Positions 42,198 through 45,823 of a DNA stretch of 45,823 nt are shown here, in pieces. How positions within the stretch are numbered: position 1 is the first letter of the stretch; every line of letters starts with the position of its first letter. A program made the position numbers and the translations under genes. This DNA is from Pseudomonadota bacterium (GTDB lineage Bacteria; Pseudomonadota; Alphaproteobacteria; Reyranellales; Reyranellaceae). The stretch spans positions 1 through 45,823 of the forward strand of contig JAFEFH010000008.1 of the NCBI GenBank assembly GCA_018240695.1. The letters are read 5' to 3'. The notes beneath the pieces are model-generated. The model saw nothing but the letters and a program-made list of their open reading frames with translations. It searched no databases and was not told where the DNA came from.

Positions 42198-45100
42198 ATG
42201 GTGCAGTTCGACAAACTCCGGCTCTCCGGTTTCAAGTCCTTCGTCGACCCGACGGAACTCGCCATCGAGCCCGGTATGACCGGCATCGTGGGCCCCAACG
42301 GCTGCGGCAAGTCGAACCTCGTCGAGGCCCTGAAATGGGTCATGGGCGAGACCTCGGCCAAGCAGATGCGCGGCTCGGAGATGGAGGACGTGATCTTCGC
42401 CGGCGCCGGCACGCGGCCCGCGCGCAACATCGCCGAAGTCACCCTGTCGCTCGACAACAAGACCCGCACCGCGCCCGCGATGGTGAACGACGCCGACCAG
42501 CTCGACGTCGTGCGCCGCATCGAGCGCGGCCACGGCTCGGCCTATTCGATCAACGGCAAGGAGATCCGCGCCCGCGACGTGCAGACGCTGTTCGCCGACG
42601 CCGCCACCGGCTCGCGCTCGACCGCTCTGGTCAGCCAGGGCCGCGTCGGCACGCTGATCAACGCCAAGCCGGCCGACCGCCGCTCGATCATCGACGAGGC
42701 CGCCGGCATCACCGGTCTCTATGCCCGCCGTCACGAGGCCGAGCTGCGTCTGCGCGCTGCCGAACAGAACCTCGCGCGCGTGCAGGACGTGCTGGTCGCG
42801 CTGGAAGAGCAGCACAAGGGCCTGAAGCGCCAGGCGCGCCAGGCCAGCCGTTACCGCAACCTCTCCGATCACATCCGCCGCGCCGAAGCGCAGGTCCTGG
42901 CGCTGAAGCTCGCCAATGCCGAGCGCGAGCTCGCCGACGCGGGCGAGCGCCTCACCGAAGCCGAGGCGCAGGTCGCCGACCTCACGCGGCTGGTCGGCCT
43001 CGCCACCACCGCGCAGGCGGAGGCCTCGACCGCGCTGCCGCCGCTGCGCAACGACGAGGCCGCCGCCGCCGCCGCCCTGCAACGCCTGCGTTCGGCCAAC
43101 GATGCGCTCAGCGCCGAAGGCGAGCGTGTCGCCGCCGCCCAGCAGGAAGCCGAGACGCGGCTGGCCCAGACCGAATCCGACCTCGGCCGCGAGCGCGGCC
43201 GCAGGGGCGACGCCGAGACCGCGATCGCCGATCTCGACACCCAGCGCACGACGCTCGAGCAGGAGCGCGTCGGCGAGGAGGATCGCGCCGCCGAAGCCCA
43301 GCAGGCGCGCGACGCCGCGCATGAGGCGACCGCCGGCGCCGAGGCCGAGCACGAGGCGCTCACCCGCCAGATCGCCGACGACGAGGCGCTGCGCGACAGC
43401 GTGAGCCGCGAGATCGCCGACCTGCGCGAGCGTCTGCGCCGCCTGCAGGCGCGCCGCGAGGAGATCGCCACCCAGCAGCGCCAGGTCGAGAGCGAACTCG
43501 CGAACCTGCCGGCGCTGCCGGAGGTCGAGGCCGCGCTCGAAGCCGCGCGCGCCGCGCTCGACGAGGCCCGCCTGAAGGGCGAGCAGGCGATCGATGCGGC
43601 CCGCGAGGCCGAGCGCTACGAATCCGAGGCCGCGCGCGAAGCGGTCGCCAAGGCCGAGGCCGAGCGCATCGAGACCGAGCGCGCCCGCGCCAGCGAGCGC
43701 CAGGCCGCCGAGGCGAGCCACGCCGCCGCCACCGAGACGCTGCAAAAGACCAACGCGCGCCTGACCAAGCTGCGTGCCGAGGAGGGCGGCCTTGCCGCCG
43801 CGCTGAAGTCGGCCGCCGACTCGCTGTGGCCGCCGCTGCTCGACGCGCTCACCGTCGAGCCGGGCTTCGAGACCGCGCTGGGCGCGGCGTTCGGCGAAGA
43901 CCTCGAGGCCTCGTCCGACCGCGGCGCGCCGACGCACTGGCTGCCGCTCGGCGCGCTCGCGGATGCGCCGGCGCTGCCCGAAGGCGCGACGCCGTTGTCG
44001 ACGCATGTCAAGGCGCTGCCCGAACTCGAGCGTCGCCTCGCCTTCATCGGCATCGTCGCCGACGACGCCACGGGCGCGGCATTGCAGTCGAGCCTCAAGG
44101 CCGGCCAGCAGCTCGTCACCGCCGAGGGCGCGGTGTGGCGCTGGGACGGCTACACGATGCGCGCCGGCGCGCCGACGCCGGCGGCCGTGCGCCTCAGCCA
44201 GCGCAACCGCCTGGCCGAGATCCGCCAGCAGATCGACGGCGTTGCCGCCGAGCATGCCGAGCACCAGGCCCATGTCGACGCCGAGGCGGCCGCGCTGGCC
44301 GCCGCGCGCGATGCGGAGAAGACGTCGGTCGAGCAGGCCCGCGCCAACGAGCGCGCCGTGGCCGAAGCCTCGCGCCGCAAGACCCAGGACGCGGGCGAGG
44401 CGACCCGTGCGGCCGAGCGCGCCGCGCAGAGCGCCGTCACCGCCGCCGAAGGCGCCGCCACCAAGGCGAGCGAGCGTCACACCGAGGTCGCGCGCCGCAC
44501 CGACCAGCTGCGCACGCGCCTGGCGGGCATCGCCGAGGCGGTGGCCGAGAGCGACGCGGCCGTGGCCGAGGTCGAAATGCGCCGCACCTTCCGCGAGGCG
44601 CGCCTGTCGTCGATCTCCGACACCCAGGCCGATCGCGTGACCGCGGGCGCGCTGCGGGCGCGGATCGCCGAGCTGCGCGCGGCGCTGGTCGAGGCCGAGG
44701 GCCTGTGCAGCCGCCTCGCCCGCGAGTCGGCCATGCGGGTCGAGCGGCTGGGCAAGATCGCCCAGGACCATGCCGGCTGGAGCACGCGTCTCGCCGACGC
44801 CGACGTCCAGATCGGCGAACTCGACACGCGCCGCGAGCAGATCGCCGCGGCGATCGCCGAGCTGGCCGCCAAGCCCGCCGAGATCGAGGCCAAGAAGCTG
44901 GCGCTCGGCGAGGAGATCGCCAAGGCCGAGGCCAACCGCCAGGAAGCCGCCGACCGCCTCGCCATCGGCGAGACGCGGCTCGGCGAAGCCGACAAGGCGA
45001 TGCGCCAGGCCGAGGGCGAGCTTGCCGCCGCGCGCGAGAGCCGCGTGCGCCGCGAGGGCCTCGCCGAACAGGCGACCAAGGACCGCGAGGCCGTCGTCGA

Positions 45101-45823
45101 GCGTATCGCCGAGCGCCTGCGCTGCGAGCCCGAGGGTGTGCTGGCACTGGCCGAGGTCGAGACGCTCGAGGAGCTGCCCGAACTCGACAAGGCCGAGCAC
45201 AAGCTCGAGCGCCTCGTGCACGAGCGCGAGACCATGGGTGCGGTGAACCTGCGCGCCGAGGAGGAAGCCAACGAGCTCGAGCAGCAGATCACCGGCATGA
45301 CGACCGAGCGCGACGACCTGATCGCCGCGATCGGCCGCCTGCGCCAGGGCATCCAGAGCCTGAACCGCGAGGGCCGCGAGCGCTTCGTCGCCGCCTTCGA
45401 GCAGGTCAGCACCCACTTCCAGCAGCTCTTCACCAAGCTGTTCGGCGGCGGCAAGGCCGAGCTGCGGCTCACCGAGTCGGAGGATCCGCTCGAGGCCGGC
45501 CTCGAGATCCACGCCTCGCCGCCGGGCAAGAAGCTCCAGGTCATGTCGCTGCTCTCGGGCGGCGAGCAGGCCCTGACGGCGCTGTCCCTGCTGTTCGCGG
45601 TGTTCATGACCAACCCGGCACCGATCTGCGTGCTGGACGAGGTCGACGCGCCGCTGGACGACCTCAACGTGGAGCGCTTCTGCGGCCTGGTGAAGGACAT
45701 CGCCGGCCGCACCGACACGCGCTTCATGGTCATCACCCATCATCGCGTCACGATGGCCCGCATGGACCGCCTCTACGGCGTCACCATGGCCGAGCAGGGC
45801 GTGTCGCAGCTGGTGTCGGTCAA
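42198..45823 (+). CDS. smc: Chromosome segregation protein SMC (3' end outside window)
   Basis: SMC is the ATPase of the ScpAB-SMC condensin that compacts and aligns sister chromosomes. The frame is open for 1208 codons and runs off the window near its natural end. Walker A is GPNGCGKS (32-39) after the MVQFDKLRLSGFKSFVD start. Two very Ala/Glu/Arg-rich coiled-coil arms flank a hinge at about 530-650. The C-terminal head has the signature LLSGGEQALT (from about 1118) and Walker B ICVLDEVDAP (Asp1147, Glu1148). ScpA and ScpB genes are not in view. It follows the dsbA-like genes, as in many alphaproteobacteria. Confidence 0.97.
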   Translation, partial: MVQFDKLRLSGFKSFVDPTELAIEPGMTGIVGPNGCGKSNLVEALKWVMGETSAKQMRGSEMEDVIFAGAGTRPARNIAEVTLSLDNKTRTAPAMVNDADQLDVVRRIERGHGSAYSINGKEIRARDVQTLFADAATGSRSTALVSQGRVGTLINAKPADRRSIIDEAAGITGLYARRHEAELRLRAAEQNLARVQDVLVALEEQHKGLKRQARQASRYRNLSDHIRRAEAQVLALKLANAERELADAGERLTEAEAQVADLTRLVGLATTAQAEASTALPPLRNDEAAAAAALQRLRSANDALSAEGERVAAAQQEAETRLAQTESDLGRERGRRGDAETAIADLDTQRTTLEQERVGEEDRAAEAQQARDAAHEATAGAEAEHEALTRQIADDEALRDSVSREIADLRERLRRLQARREEIATQQRQVESELANLPALPEVEAALEAARAALDEARLKGEQAIDAAREAERYESEAAREAVAKAEAERIETERARASERQAAEASHAAATETLQKTNARLTKLRAEEGGLAAALKSAADSLWPPLLDALTVEPGFETALGAAFGEDLEASSDRGAPTHWLPLGALADAPALPEGATPLSTHVKALPELERRLAFIGIVADDATGAALQSSLKAGQQLVTAEGAVWRWDGYTMRAGAPTPAAVRLSQRNRLAEIRQQIDGVAAEHAEHQAHVDAEAAALAAARDAEKTSVEQARANERAVAEASRRKTQDAGEATRAAERAAQSAVTAAEGAATKASERHTEVARRTDQLRTRLAGIAEAVAESDAAVAEVEMRRTFREARLSSISDTQADRVTAGALRARIAELRAALVEAEGLCSRLARESAMRVERLGKIAQDHAGWSTRLADADVQIGELDTRREQIAAAIAELAAKPAEIEAKKLALGEEIAKAEANRQEAADRLAIGETRLGEADKAMRQAEGELAAARESRVRREGLAEQATKDREAVVERIAERLRCEPEGVLALAEVETLEELPELDKAEHKLERLVHERETMGAVNLRAEEEANELEQQITGMTTERDDLIAAIGRLRQGIQSLNREGRERFVAAFEQVSTHFQQLFTKLFGGGKAELRLTESEDPLEAGLEIHASPPGKKLQVMSLLSGGEQALTALSLLFAVFMTNPAPICVLDEVDAPLDDLNVERFCGLVKDIAGRTDTRFMVITHHRVTMARMDRLYGVTMAEQGVSQLVSV

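Noticed and set aside
42141..45743. 1200-residue open frame on the minus strand
   Set aside because: It is antisense to smc, has low-complexity Leu/Gly/Arg-rich composition typical of GC-rich shadow frames, and no family motif; smc on the plus strand is unambiguous.

Overview
The window is 45.8 kb of very GC-rich, densely packed bacterial chromosome with housekeeping content. Several traits point to an alphaproteobacterium, probably of the Rhodospirillales/Reyranella type, although no rRNA or marker-tree evidence is present to prove it. These traits are a CcrM-type GANTC adenine methyltransferase, an F0 ATP synthase operon with b and b' subunits separate from F1, an ispH-thrB-rnhA operon, a mutY-DUF721-dsbA-smc neighbourhood and a fused DctQM TRAP permease. 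No rRNA, tRNA, CRISPR array, insertion sequence or prophage was seen.

Layout. 1-5.2 kb: end of an SDR gene, then (minus strand) a glycosyltransferase, thrS with its own promoter and a structured leader, infC with a probable AUA start, and a secreted hydrolase. 5.2-11.6 kb: alpha/beta hydrolase, SDR, two exported proteins (one with TPRs), the ispH-thrB-rnhA operon, a twin-CDGSH protein and a lipoprotein. 11.6-16.3 kb: a NIPSNAP-dctP-dctQM TRAP operon diverging from a two-CCG-domain Fe-S protein. 16.3-22.9 kb: tandem glycine riboswitch and gcvT-gcvH-gcvPA-gcvPB, then a LysE exporter and an LLM flavin oxidoreductase. 22.9-25.7 kb: atpI-atpB-atpE-atpF'-atpF with promoter and terminator. 25.7-33.8 kb: four-domain rhodanese, lytic transglycosylase, a CoA-transferase/thiol-dioxygenase-like pair, cupin, moaB, phosphotransferase and GNAT. 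33.9-39.2 kb: PA0069-type radical SAM protein, a GIY-YIG gene bracketed by repeats, a nucleotidyltransferase, rnhB, small proteins, a GST and ccrM. 39.2-45.8 kb: mutY, a DUF721-DsbA fusion, a second DsbA and smc, which runs off the window.

The most unusual points are these. A DciA-like (DUF721) domain and a DsbA domain lie in one uninterrupted reading frame. The ccrM start region carries four GANTC sites, a hairpin touching the start codon and a perfect DnaA box. A GIY-YIG gene sits between 50-nt direct repeats made of REP-like palindromes. A multi-hairpin intergenic element occurs twice, with compensatory base changes in one stem. infC probably starts at AUA.

The genes are mostly ordinary cell machinery: translation (thrS, infC), one-carbon metabolism (gcv), energy (atp), isoprenoid and threonine synthesis (ispH, thrB), replication, repair and chromosome upkeep (rnhA, rnhB, mutY, ccrM, smc) and transport. 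Gene ends are tightly packed. Start/stop overlaps (TAATG, ATGA, GTGA, TGATG) are common within operons, and several convergent pairs share overlapping stop codons.
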